A stretch of DNA of 64,000 nucleotides from an uncultured bacterium (GTDB lineage: Bacteria > Bacillota_I > Bacilli_A > RFN20 > CAG-826): contig CASFTG010000001.1 of assembly GCA_949297805.1 (NCBI GenBank), forward strand, positions 186,001 through 250,000. Direction: 5' to 3'. Below, piece after piece: positions 35,011 to 43,017 of the stretch; position 1 is the stretch's first letter; every line of letters starts with the position of its first letter. The notes below the pieces were generated by a model. That model saw only the letters and a list, made by a program, of their open reading frames with translations. It searched no databases and had not been told where the DNA came from. Both the position numbers and the translations under genes were made by a program.

Positions 35011-36375
35011 ATGGAAAGAAACGCTTTATTTGAGTCGCCGCGCATCGGTCGGCTCTTCTTCAAAATCGCCATCCCCGGCTCAATCGGGATGCTGGCTTCG
35101 GCCATTTATCAGTTAGTCGATGGGATGTTCATCAACCTATTCTTAGGCGAGTTGGCCTTTACCGCGGTCAACTTGGCTTTCCCTTTCGTCATCGCCGCCT
35201 ATGCCGTCTCCGACTTGGTCGGGGTCGGCTCATCGGTCGTCATCTCGATTCGATTGGGGCAAAAACGAAATGAGGATGCCAATAAGATATTCTCTTCGGC
35301 CGTCTTGATAATCTTGTTGGCCGACACCTTGATGATGGCTTTTCTCTTCCTCCTTTGCCGTTTCGTCTTTAACTGGTTAGGGGCGGAGCCGGCGGTCGCT
35401 GAACTGGCTTTCCAATATTGCATCCCTTATTTTGCCTTCCTCCCTTTATCGGGGTTCCTCTTCTCTTTCGATAACTTCCTTCGGATATCGGGGAAGGTGA
35501 AGTACTCGATGGTGGTCAATATCCTCTCTTCCTTTGCCGTCATCGGGCTGGAAGCTTGCTTCTTAGGGGCGTTCAAGTTGCCGATCTGGGGCGCTTCTTT
35601 AGCAACTTGCCTCTCCTTTGGTCTTTTTACATTGGTTTCGGTGTATCCCTTCTTCCGAGGGAAGTGCTTATTGAAGTTCGCTAAACCTCATCTTAGCCGG
35701 GAGGAGTTCGCCTTCATCCTCAAGTCCGGGGCTCCGGCTTTCTTATCGAATTTAGCCGGGAGGTTGACCGCGATCGTCTTGAATAAACTTTTATTGGCTC
35801 AAGGGGGCAACGCCGCCGTCTCGGTTTATGGGGCGCTTATGTATATCGACGGATTCGTCTATCCCCTTCTCTATGGGATGACCGATTCCTTGCAGCCGGC
35901 CCTTGGCTATAACCATGGGGCGGGGCGAAGCGACCGGGTGAAGAAGCTGCAAAATTACGTTTTTGCTTCCTCTTTCATCCTTTGCTTCCTCGTCTTCCTT
36001 TGCTTTACGACCATGCCGGGTTATATCACGTATCCTTTCTTATCCAATGCCGATGAGGCGACTTTGGAGCTGGCTAGGCAAGCGGCCTTCATTTTCGGCT
36101 TTCTTTATTTGGTCCGGAGCTTCCCTTACGCCATCTCCAATCTCTTCCAAGCCATCGGGCGTCCTTTGCCCTCGATCATCATGACCTTCTGCCTTTCCCT
36201 CGTCTTCCCTTTACTCCTCTGCGGGGCTTTCTATTTCCTCGGCCTAACCGGCATTTGGCTCAATAGCCCGGTTACTTACCTATTAGGCTCGATCCTTGCC
36301 TTTGCCTTCTTCTATTTCTTTTTGCTCCGAGGCAAAGAGGGTACAATCGAGTCTAAGGAGAAAGACGCGGAATGA
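35011..36375 (+). CDS. MATE-family multidrug/cation antiporter
   Basis: 454 residues with 12 membrane helices in two similar halves. Family motifs include IPGSIGMLASAIYQLVDGMF, SDLVGVGSSVVISIRLGQKR, and YGALMYIDGFVYPLLYGMTDSLQPALGYNHGA in the second half. MATE exporters expel drugs or metabolites using Na+ or H+. TTGGAG precedes the ATG. It overlaps gpsA by ATGA, an odd but real operon partner. Confidence 0.92.
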   Translation: MERNALFESPRIGRLFFKIAIPGSIGMLASAIYQLVDGMFINLFLGELAFTAVNLAFPFVIAAYAVSDLVGVGSSVVISIRLGQKRNEDANKIFSSAVLIILLADTLMMAFLFLLCRFVFNWLGAEPAVAELAFQYCIPYFAFLPLSGFLFSFDNFLRISGKVKYSMVVNILSSFAVIGLEACFLGAFKLPIWGASLATCLSFGLFTLVSVYPFFRGKCLLKFAKPHLSREEFAFILKSGAPAFLSNLAGRLTAIVLNKLLLAQGGNAAVSVYGALMYIDGFVYPLLYGMTDSLQPALGYNHGAGRSDRVKKLQNYVFASSFILCFLVFLCFTTMPGYITYPFLSNADEATLELARQAAFIFGFLYLVRSFPYAISNLFQAIGRPLPSIIMTFCLSLVFPLLLCGAFYFLGLTGIWLNSPVTYLLGSILAFAFFYFFLLRGKEGTIESKEKDAE

Positions 36376-37334
36376 AAGTACTCTTCATCGGGGCCGGACG
36401 CTGGGGCTTGGCCTTAGCATCGGTTTTAGGGAATAACGGCCATGAGATCTTGTTGTTAAGTCGGGACATTGAAGAAGGGGAAGCTTTAAATAAGACTGGC
36501 ATCCATCCTTTCTTCCCGGATTATAAGTTTCCTTCAAGCATCAAGATGACTTCCGATGAAGCGGAGGCGGCCGCCTATTCGGAGGTGGCGGTCCTCTCGC
36601 TTCCGGTCCAAGTGAGCTTCGATTACCTTGCAAAACGCCCTTCTTTAATTGAAAACAAGCAAGTCTTACTAACCGGCAAAGGGATGGTGGGGGAGAAGAT
36701 CTTAACCGAGGTCTTAGCCCCTTTGATCGATATATCTCGACTCGCCGTCTTAAGCGGTCCTTCGTTTGCTAGCGAAGTCATCAAAAAGAAACCGACCTGT
36801 GTGAGCATCGGGGCGAAGGGAGAAAAACTCGCCATCTTCTTCCAAGAACTTTTCTCCTGTTCTTACTTCCGAAGCTATGTGTCCCTCGATTTATCCGGGC
36901 TCGAGTTATGCGGGGCGCTAAAAAACGTCTATGCCCTCGGGGCCGGGATGATCGATAAGGTGGTCGATTCGGCCAATACCAGGGCTGCCTATTTGACTAG
37001 GGCCCTCCATGAATTATCGCGTCTGGTCTTATCGCGTGGCGGGGAACGCTCAACGGTCTATGGCTTATCGGGGGTCGGCGATCTTTTCATGACCTGCACT
37101 TCCCCTTTGTCCCGTAATTATCAATTTGGCTATCACTTCGGGGAAAAGGGCTATCAGACCAACGGGGTGGCCGAAGGGGTCTATACCCTCGATTCGCTTA
37201 TTTCCTCGATCCCCAATCTAAAGGAAATCCTCCCCATCGCCTATACGATTGGCGAAGTGGTGGGAGGACGGCTCAACTTCCAAGAAGCCATCGAGGCTTT
37301 GATGGGGCGGAAGCTTAAGAAGGAAATCGATTAG
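36372..37334 (+). CDS. gpsA: NAD(P)-dependent glycerol-3-phosphate dehydrogenase
   Basis: 320 residues, normal length. Cofactor fold: MKVLFIGAGRWGLALASVLG. Conserved family segments: AVLSGPSFASEVIKKKPT, LELCGALKNVYALGAGMIDK (catalytic Lys in the LKN motif), and GLSGVGDLFMTCTSPLSRNY. It makes sn-glycerol 3-phosphate from DHAP for phospholipid synthesis. It is translationally coupled to the MATE gene and converges with the DUF1893 gene, overlapping it by four bases. Confidence 0.96.
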   Translation: MKVLFIGAGRWGLALASVLGNNGHEILLLSRDIEEGEALNKTGIHPFFPDYKFPSSIKMTSDEAEAAAYSEVAVLSLPVQVSFDYLAKRPSLIENKQVLLTGKGMVGEKILTEVLAPLIDISRLAVLSGPSFASEVIKKKPTCVSIGAKGEKLAIFFQELFSCSYFRSYVSLDLSGLELCGALKNVYALGAGMIDKVVDSANTRAAYLTRALHELSRLVLSRGGERSTVYGLSGVGDLFMTCTSPLSRNYQFGYHFGEKGYQTNGVAEGVYTLDSLISSIPNLKEILPIAYTIGEVVGGRLNFQEAIEALMGRKLKKEID

Positions 37335-37723
37335 ATAAGGCCCATGGCTTGAGCTTGCTTTTTGACCGCTTCGGCGATGGCAACGGGCTCCTCTTCGTTT
37401 AAGCAGGCCTTTTCCATTGGACAGAGGTCGGTCTGGGCCCGATTCATTATCTTTTCGGTTAAGACCTCGTAACGGACCTGGATCCCGTTTTCTTCTAATA
37501 ATTGCTTGGCTCCGAAGCTTAAAAGGTGGGTGGTTACTTCCTTGATCCCGCCTAAAACGCAGAGCGCGGCCGCCGCCTTGCCGATGACTTTATCGTAGAG
37601 GCTTGCCCCCTTCATCGCTTCCACGTTAAAGAGGTATATATTGAGTAAGGGCCCAATCCCCCTTCCCCTCTTCTCAATCGTTTGCCCATCGGGGCGAAGC
37701 AAAGTCAAATGATCCAATTCCAT
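37331..37723 (-). CDS. DUF1893 protein (cytidine deaminase-like fold)
   Basis: About 130 residues: KRGRGIGPLLNIYLFN, DKVIGKAAAALCVLGGIKEV, then CPMEKACLNEEEPVAIAEAV. This matches the DUF1893 family, small proteins with a deaminase-like fold and unknown function. The C-terminal cysteines could bind metal. ATG 37723 is preferred over GTG 37729; no ribosome site is visible and a -10-like CATATT lies six bases upstream of the GTG. Confidence 0.75.
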   Translation of the reverse strand: MELDHLTLLRPDGQTIEKRGRGIGPLLNIYLFNVEAMKGASLYDKVIGKAAAALCVLGGIKEVTTHLLSFGAKQLLEENGIQVRYEVLTEKIMNRAQTDLCPMEKACLNEEEPVAIAEAVKKQAQAMGLI

Positions 37724-37750
37724 GGGCACAATATGAACCGAAAATATTTG

Positions 37751-37815
37751 TTGTGCAAGCGAAGAAAGAAAGCATATAATAGCCGAGCCGCGATAGCGGC
37801 GAACCTGTTGGGTAC
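37751..37815 (+). promoter_or_regulatory. tRNA-Ala/Met promoter and leader hairpin
   Basis: TTGTGC (37751-37756), an 18-base spacer, then TATAAT (37775-37780). Directly after comes GCCGC-GATA-GCGGC (37787-37800). The 26 bases from the -10 through the hairpin match those before tRNA-Ile (44686-44711) with only three differences. Confidence 0.8.
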
Positions 37816-37891
37816 GGGACTTTAGCTCAGTTGGGAGAGCGCGTGCTTTGCAAGCATGAGGTCGTCGGTTCGAGCCCGATAAGTTCCACCA
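37816..37891 (+). tRNA. tRNA-Ala (UGC)
   Basis: A 76-base cloverleaf: acceptor GGGACTT pairs with AAGTTCC and includes the alanine identity pair G3-U70. Anticodon TGC is at 37849-37851, the T-arm has GGTTCGAGCC, and the CCA tail is encoded. Confidence 0.97.
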
Positions 37892-37896
37892 GAAAT

Positions 37897-37973
37897 GGCT
37901 GTGTAGCCCAGTTGGTTAGAGCAACCGGCTCATACCCGGTATGTCGAGGGTTCGAGTCCCCCCACAGCCACCA
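37897..37973 (+). tRNA. tRNA-Met (CAU)
   Basis: A 77-base cloverleaf with acceptor GGCTGTG pairing CACAGCC, anticodon stem ACCGG/CCGGT and anticodon CAT at 37931-37933; CCA is encoded. The overall sequence fits elongator Met. A lysidine-type Ile(CAU) cannot be fully ruled out, but the tRNA-Ile(UAU) further on makes that less needed. Confidence 0.92.
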
Positions 37974-37983
37974 TTGATAATCG

Positions 37984-38004
37984 ATGCCCTTCGGGGCATT
38001 TTTT
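37984..38004 (+). terminator. Terminator after the tRNA-Ala/Met pair
   Basis: ATGCCC, loop TTCG, GGGCAT (37984-37999), then a run of T. A UUCG-type tetraloop stem, very stable. Confidence 0.88.
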
Positions 38005-38009
38005 CGTCT

Positions 38010-38600
38010 TTATTGGTTCAGCGGCTCAATGGTTCGAACCGCTTGGGGATTGGCTTTCTTTTCGTATTCGGCCAGGATTCCGGCCCCGATGATATCGGCT
38101 AGATAGATGAATTGACTGATGGCGACCCCGAGGTAGATGATTTTCCTTGTCTTGAAGAAGCGATCGATCGCGTAAACGATGTTTGGCGTCCCTTCGATGA
38201 GCAGGAAGAGATAAGTGGTGCTTAGTGAGATCGCCCAGACGACGGGGGCGATGAGGATTAAGAAGACATTGAGGGTCCCGAGCCATAAGACGGCCCAGAA
38301 GAGGAAGTTGACGATGAAGAATGGCATTAATCCAAGCTTCATTCGGAAACTCATCGCCGAGGGGAAGCGCGGGGTCATCTCGCCTTTAAGCTGAATCGCG
38401 AAGACGAGGTTAAGGAAACCGAGGATCAAAACCAAGCCGATGATGGCTAGGGCGCAAAGTAAGAGACCTTGAAGGATGGCGGTGCTTTGCTCGCTTTCCT
38501 CCGGGTTTAGTCCGGCGTAGGCTAAAACCGCGATCAGCAACGCAGCATAGACATAAAGGAAGGCAAAATTGAGCCAGGAAATCGCTTTGATTAGTTTCAT
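38010..38600 (-). CDS. Integral membrane protein of unknown function
   Basis: 196 residues with about five hydrophobic helices (FAFLYVYAALLIAVLAYAGL, GLLLCALAIIGLVLILGFL, LFWAVLWLGTLNVFLILIAP and two more), ending in a short charged tail. No family is recognised. The start ATG 38600 has GGGGGT ahead of it, and a GCGAAGC-AAA-GCTTCGC hairpin (38614-38630) sits just upstream of that site. Confidence 0.6.
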   Translation of the reverse strand: MKLIKAISWLNFAFLYVYAALLIAVLAYAGLNPEESEQSTAILQGLLLCALAIIGLVLILGFLNLVFAIQLKGEMTPRFPSAMSFRMKLGLMPFFIVNFLFWAVLWLGTLNVFLILIAPVVWAISLSTTYLFLLIEGTPNIVYAIDRFFKTRKIIYLGVAISQFIYLADIIGAGILAEYEKKANPQAVRTIEPLNQ

Positions 38601-38858
38601 TTCGTTTACCCCCGCGAAGCAAAGCTTCGCATTTAATCAACGGCTTTGGTTTATCGACCTGATTATCTTAGGGGCGACTTTCCCTTTTTTCAATCGCTAT
38701 TCCCTATTCTGTTACGTGACATTCCTATTGCAACACCCCGCCATTTTTCGGACTCCGCCGGAATCCTAGTATGATGTAACGGCCTTCCAAGCCGCCCCGC
38801 CTTGCCAAAGGAGGTTGAAAAACACAATGGGAAAGAAGAAAGGAAAGGGGACGGGGAA

Positions 38859-39149
38859 ATGGAGGACATGGGCTTTGAAATGGAGAAGATAAGGCAAGGC
38901 GTTTATACATTATCTGAACCTATGAAGCAACTTGAAGCTGACTTAAGAAATCATGTTCTAAATTACAATAACAATCCAATTATTAAATGGTGTCTAGCCA
39001 ATACCCAAGCCAAGGTAGATGTGAACGGAAATATCCAACCATCAAAGCTAAACTCAAGGCTAAAAAGAATAGATGGAACAGTAGCTACGATTATTGCTTA
39101 TGCAACGCTTACTAGGTATAAGTTAGATTATGAAAGTATGACAAAATAA
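38859..39149 (+). pseudogene. Phage terminase large subunit, C-terminal fragment
   Basis: About 96 residues; from RQGVYTLSEPMKQLEADL on, the sequence matches the end of HK97-type terminase large subunits, with NNPIIKWCLANTQ, KVDVNGNIQPSKL and KRIDGTVATIIAYATLTRY of the nuclease domain. The ATPase half is missing. The join with host DNA lies around 38860-38885, where base composition drops sharply to AT-rich. This is the left edge of a degraded prophage. Confidence 0.8.
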
Positions 39150-39170
39150 CACGATATTTATCGAAAATTC

Positions 39171-39197
39171 TTGACTTCGTCGGGGGGGGGTTACAAT
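39171..39197 (+). promoter_or_regulatory. Promoter with a G9 tract in its spacer (candidate phase-variable promoter)
   Basis: TTGACT (39171-39176) and TACAAT (39192-39197) are separated by 15 bases, nine of which are one uninterrupted G run (39182-39190). The surroundings are strongly AT-rich, so the run is not composition. Two added G would give the optimal 17-base spacer. The same design controls Neisseria porA. The gene driven is a surface lipoprotein. Confidence 0.65.
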
Positions 39198-39214
39198 TTA
39201 AATGGGTGAATTTT

Positions 39215-41188
39215 ATGATTAAAAAAATTTTATTTCTTATGTCGATAATGTTCATATCGATTGGCTTATGTAGTTGTTCATCTAACGTTAGTAATGAAAG
39301 TAGCGATGACATTACAAATGGCTCAAATAATAATACTAGTGAAGATAATGATTCTAATGATGATGTCGATGTGAAAGAGTGGAATTCAGTTAGAGATTTA
39401 TATTTTGGGTACGGTATTAAAAAGAATGATATAAATAATTTCTTTATTAAGAATGGCACAAAAGTTAATGATTTAATTCATATAGATGATGAATATTATT
39501 CATATCGAAAAGTTAATACAACTATCATCTATGGAATAAATAATGGCTCTTTTAACATATCTAATACATTTACTGATAGTCAACTTAAAGATGTAGAAGT
39601 GACTAACGCTTTTGGGGTTACGAAGATTATCAAAGCTACTGTTTATACCGAATATGTTACTTCGATTAGCGTTAATTACTATGATTCCATGGATAAAGCA
39701 GTTTTTGGAGCATCTTATAATGGGGCTATTATTGACTCTAATATTGAAATTCTTGATGCACAATCAGGAACTTATAATTACTTCATAAGTACAATTGGTG
39801 ATGGCTATATTTTGCCTAGTTATAGTGATGTTGATGTTCGTAAGGTTGAGTCAACCTTTAATATTGATTCAAGTGTTCCATCAATTTGTTATTCATTTTT
39901 AAAAACGAGTATGAGTTTATTTAATGATGTTGTAAAAGAAATAGGGACTAATTATTCGGTTACTTCTTTATATAATGAGAATGATTGGAATAATATTAAT
40001 TGGGATACGGTTCAATTCACAAATAAAGAGGTTGTTTATGATGGTGAGACCCATTCTTTATATGCAGCTAATGTTCCGGATGGAGTTAAGGTAAGCTATA
40101 GTGAAAAAGAACTTTCAAGCCCAGGAGAACATATAGTTGAAGCAACATTTTATGATCCTAAGGGCAGAAAAATAGGGAGTAAAACTGCAATTTTATTTAT
40201 TAACGATGAGTTTGATATTAGCTTTAAGTTTTATTATGGAGATAATTTGTTAAGTGAAAAAACATTACCAGCTCATTATGGTGAAGATTTGATTAGTATT
40301 GCTGATGAATATGTACCAGATGGATATATAATTGCTAATGATAATTTGGAATGGGCAGTAATTGGAGATCAAAATATAGAAGTGGATTTAATGGGAGACC
40401 ACGAAGGATATTTGAAAATTTTAAGTGACACTAATACTGAATTAAACGGCAAGTATTTATCTTATGAGCTCATCGATTATTCTTATACGGTTAGTGAAAA
40501 TCAAATTATTAGTATGACACCATATGGAGAAAATCAACCTATTGAATTCTTCCTTGACGAAATAACAGGTATTGAGTTTTGCAATTCATTGTATATTTAT
40601 AGTGATTTTCTTTATAAAACCTCTAAGTTAAGTAATCTAGAGACTGTAAATATTTCAAATATGAAGTATTTAACTGAAATTCCTGATGGGTTCTTTTATG
40701 GTTGTAAAAACTTAAAAACCATAATAGGGCATAATTTAAAACAATTAACTAGTATAGGAGATAGGTTCCTTCAAAATACTGATATTGTTACTTTTGATTT
40801 AGATTTAACAAATGTTACTAAGATAGGAAAAAGTTTTCTTCGTGATGCTTTAACTGGAGCAGATTATAGAGAAATTACAATTGATATACCATCACTTCAA
40901 TCAATTGGTGGAACAAAAAGTGGTCAAATAATAGATTATGAAGGTGAAGTTAACTTCCTATATTTCTTATATCAATCTAAGCGAAATGATAATTGTATTG
41001 TTAATTTGAAAATGTATGACTTTTTGTTAACTAATACTATGTTTAAATCTTATCATGGTGTTTGGGATGACAATGATTTGCAGTATTATTCATTTGTAAA
41101 TTTAAATGTGTACACTAATAAATTAAGTTCACAAGAAAGATTGCTAGCAGATTTGCCAGGCATAGTGAATATTTATAAATTGTCATAA
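39215..41188 (+). CDS. Surface lipoprotein with BspA-like leucine-rich repeats
   Basis: About 657 residues. The signal MIKKILFLMSIMFISIGL leads to a lipobox (LCSC), then a linker of N, S and D. The centre (about residues 275-310) has a Big_3/MBG-like segment (NKEVVYDGETHSLYAANVPD, EHIVEATFYDPKG). Residues 470-570 carry BspA/LRR_5-like repeats: NLETVNISNMKYLTEIPDGF, FYGCKNLKTI, LTSIGDRFLQNTDIVTFD. Such proteins bind host or bacterial surfaces. It lies between terminase and portal fragments and has phage-like AT content, so it looks like cargo carried by the prophage. ATG 39215 has GGGTGA ahead. Confidence 0.8.
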   Translation: MIKKILFLMSIMFISIGLCSCSSNVSNESSDDITNGSNNNTSEDNDSNDDVDVKEWNSVRDLYFGYGIKKNDINNFFIKNGTKVNDLIHIDDEYYSYRKVNTTIIYGINNGSFNISNTFTDSQLKDVEVTNAFGVTKIIKATVYTEYVTSISVNYYDSMDKAVFGASYNGAIIDSNIEILDAQSGTYNYFISTIGDGYILPSYSDVDVRKVESTFNIDSSVPSICYSFLKTSMSLFNDVVKEIGTNYSVTSLYNENDWNNINWDTVQFTNKEVVYDGETHSLYAANVPDGVKVSYSEKELSSPGEHIVEATFYDPKGRKIGSKTAILFINDEFDISFKFYYGDNLLSEKTLPAHYGEDLISIADEYVPDGYIIANDNLEWAVIGDQNIEVDLMGDHEGYLKILSDTNTELNGKYLSYELIDYSYTVSENQIISMTPYGENQPIEFFLDEITGIEFCNSLYIYSDFLYKTSKLSNLETVNISNMKYLTEIPDGFFYGCKNLKTIIGHNLKQLTSIGDRFLQNTDIVTFDLDLTNVTKIGKSFLRDALTGADYREITIDIPSLQSIGGTKSGQIIDYEGEVNFLYFLYQSKRNDNCIVNLKMYDFLLTNTMFKSYHGVWDDNDLQYYSFVNLNVYTNKLSSQERLLADLPGIVNIYKLS

Positions 41189-41211
41189 TTATTCTGAATA
41201 TATGTATGTTT

Positions 41212-41235
41212 GAGCTCTTAATTGGGCTCTTTTCT
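41212..41235 (+). terminator. Weak terminator after the LRR lipoprotein gene
   Basis: GAGCTC (41212-41217) can pair with GGGCTC (41224-41229) over a short loop, followed by TTTTCTTTT. It separates the lipoprotein from the portal gene. Confidence 0.45.
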
Positions 41236-41269
41236 TTTGCTCAATTTTAGAAAAAGGAGGAGTTTTAAT

Positions 41270-42148
41270 GTGATTTTTAAAAGAAAAAAGAAGAAATTAG
41301 AAAATTTTAATGCTTTAGGTTTGATTAATGATATCGCTCTTCCTTTGACACCATTTGGAGAGAAGATAACTAATTCAGATGTAGTTCTAATATGTATTGA
41401 TAGGATAGCAAGTCAATGCGCAAAGCTTAAAGGAAGATGTATTAAAAGAAGTGAAGATGGAATTATTACGGAGAGGAACAAACACCTCTCTTTTTTATTG
41501 AAGTCAAAGCCAAATGAATACATGACGCCTTATCAGTTTATTTATAAGGTGGTTTCATTACTGTTACTTAATGATAATGCCTTTGTTTATCCTCTTTATG
41601 ATAGAGAAACACTAGAGCTTAAAGCGTTATATCCACTTAATCCTATTATTGTAGAACCAATCGTGGATAAGTCTGAAACCTATTATTTGAAGTTCTACTT
41701 TGAAAGTGGTGAGTCATTTATTCTTCCTAAAGAAAACGTGATTCATTTAAGAAGGTTCTATACAGGTAACGACATCTTTGGAGGAAGCGGAAGTAAATCA
41801 AGTCATGAAGCCTTACTTAAAACACTAGGAATAAATGATGCTTTACTTCAAGGAGTAGAGAAGGCAGTTTTTAGTTTATTTCAAATTAAAGGCATCCTAA
41901 AACTTAATGGTCTATTAAAAGAGGAAGATAGGAACAAGGCGGTCGAGGCTTTCAATAGGGCGCTTGAAGGCTCAAGCAAGAACAAATCCTCAATCGTTCC
42001 TATGGACCTGAAAAGCGAATATCAATCGTTATCTTTAGATCCAAAATTAGTAACTTATGACACTAGCTACTTTTTAAAGTTTTTTCTCGCTCTAACAATT
42101 GTTGATTTGCTTATTCCAGTTATATTAACTACTTCGCTATACGAATGA
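41270..42148 (+). pseudogene. Phage portal protein (HK97 type), 3'-truncated
   Basis: An AAAGGAGG site precedes GTG 41270. The product (SDVVLICIDRIASQCAKLKG, FIYKVVSLLLLNDNAFVYP, NVIHLRRFYTGNDIFGGSGS, LQGVEKAVFSLFQIKGILKL) is an HK97-family portal up to about residue 265, which includes KSEYQSLSLDPKLVTYD. After about 42060 the sequence becomes the reverse strand of the serine recombinase gene, so the last 30 residues are unrelated and the usual C-terminal 100+ residues are lost. The portal forms the DNA gate of the capsid; this copy cannot work. Confidence 0.82.
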
Positions 42149-42634
42149 TGTGAAAGAAGTTCAACAGCTATTTCTAGCTCCTCATCGCTATATTTTTTGG
42201 ACGGCCTTCTTTAAAATCTTTTCTTAATCTTGCTAACTCCTTACCTGTTTGTGTTCTTTCGACGATCATGTTTCTTTTTAATTCGGCAACTGCAAGCATA
42301 GTTGTTAAGAAAAATCTGCCCATCGGGGTGTCTTCTAATAACCTGATATTCAAAATATGTATAGCAATTTGCTTGCTAAATAATTGTTCTACAACTTTTA
42401 TTCCCTCAACAGTATTTCTAGCAAACCTATCAAGTTTTGAAACTACTAGAATGTCTCCGGTCGTTAAATTATCTATTAGTTTTTTGAAGATAGGTCTGTC
42501 CAATTTTGTACCAGTATATTGTTCGTCAAAAATGAGTGCAGTAGGGTATTTGCTTAAAATATCATTTTTTGGACTTCTAAACCATAACCATCAACTTGTT
42601 TTCTAGTGCTTACTCTTACGTATCCATAAATCAT
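42067..42634 (-). pseudogene. Serine recombinase (resolvase/invertase family) with two single-base losses
   Basis: Read from ATG 42634 (AGGTGG upstream) the protein begins MIYGYVRVSTRKQVDGYGL, with the catalytic Ser in RVS. At a CCAAAAAAT tract near 42568 one A is missing. Adding it gives KNDILSKYPTALIFDEQYTG, then the middle segment LVVSKLDRFARNTVEGIKVV and MLAVAELKRNMIVERTQTGK. A second identical CCAAAAAAT tract near 42195 again lacks one A; adding it gives KYSDEELEIAVELL and the C-terminal HTH VVNITGISKSTIVRARKNF. Both repairs give exactly 570 bases, 189 residues plus stop. The 3' end lies inside the truncated portal, so this element's arrival broke that gene. Confidence 0.82.
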
Positions 42635-43017
42635 TTTTCCACCTCAATTTTCTAAAATAAACATTTTTAAAATTAGCCAAAAATATTGTTTCTTGACGCA
42701 TTGCTGAAATTTCTAAAAATAAAAGACAATCGCAGAAAGCTAACTGGTTATTAATTATTACATATGAAACTTTCGTTAGAGCCGTTGCAGAAGCATCAGT
42801 ATTATAAGTTTTTGAAAAGGAAAGTATTAAGTATCTTGCTTATAACACATTAAGTTTAGAACTACTTTATATCCAAAATACAAACTGAAGTAAAATTCTC
42901 ATAGCTCACTAATTCATAGTAAACCCACCCGTTTTCACGATAAAATATTCGAGTATATTTTGATGTATTTCATTAATCGAACTTTGATTTGATTCGTTTT
43001 CAGGAGGTGTTGTCGTA
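42635..43017. other. AT-rich stretch without a recognisable gene
   Basis: Only a short open stretch (about 42703-42810, reading NKRQSQKANWLLIITYETFV) is visible and it lacks a start and ribosome site. An AGGAGG at 43002-43007 belongs to the next gene. Probably decayed phage or insertion DNA. Confidence 0.5.

Noticed and set aside
37897-37973. Reading the CAU tRNA as lysidine-type tRNA-Ile
   Set aside because: The body sequence fits elongator Met better, and a tRNA-Ile(UAU) is present.
42568-42575. Programmed frameshifting as the leading explanation for the recombinase
   Set aside because: Two events would be needed, no stimulatory structure is evident, and four similar single-base losses elsewhere favour error or decay.
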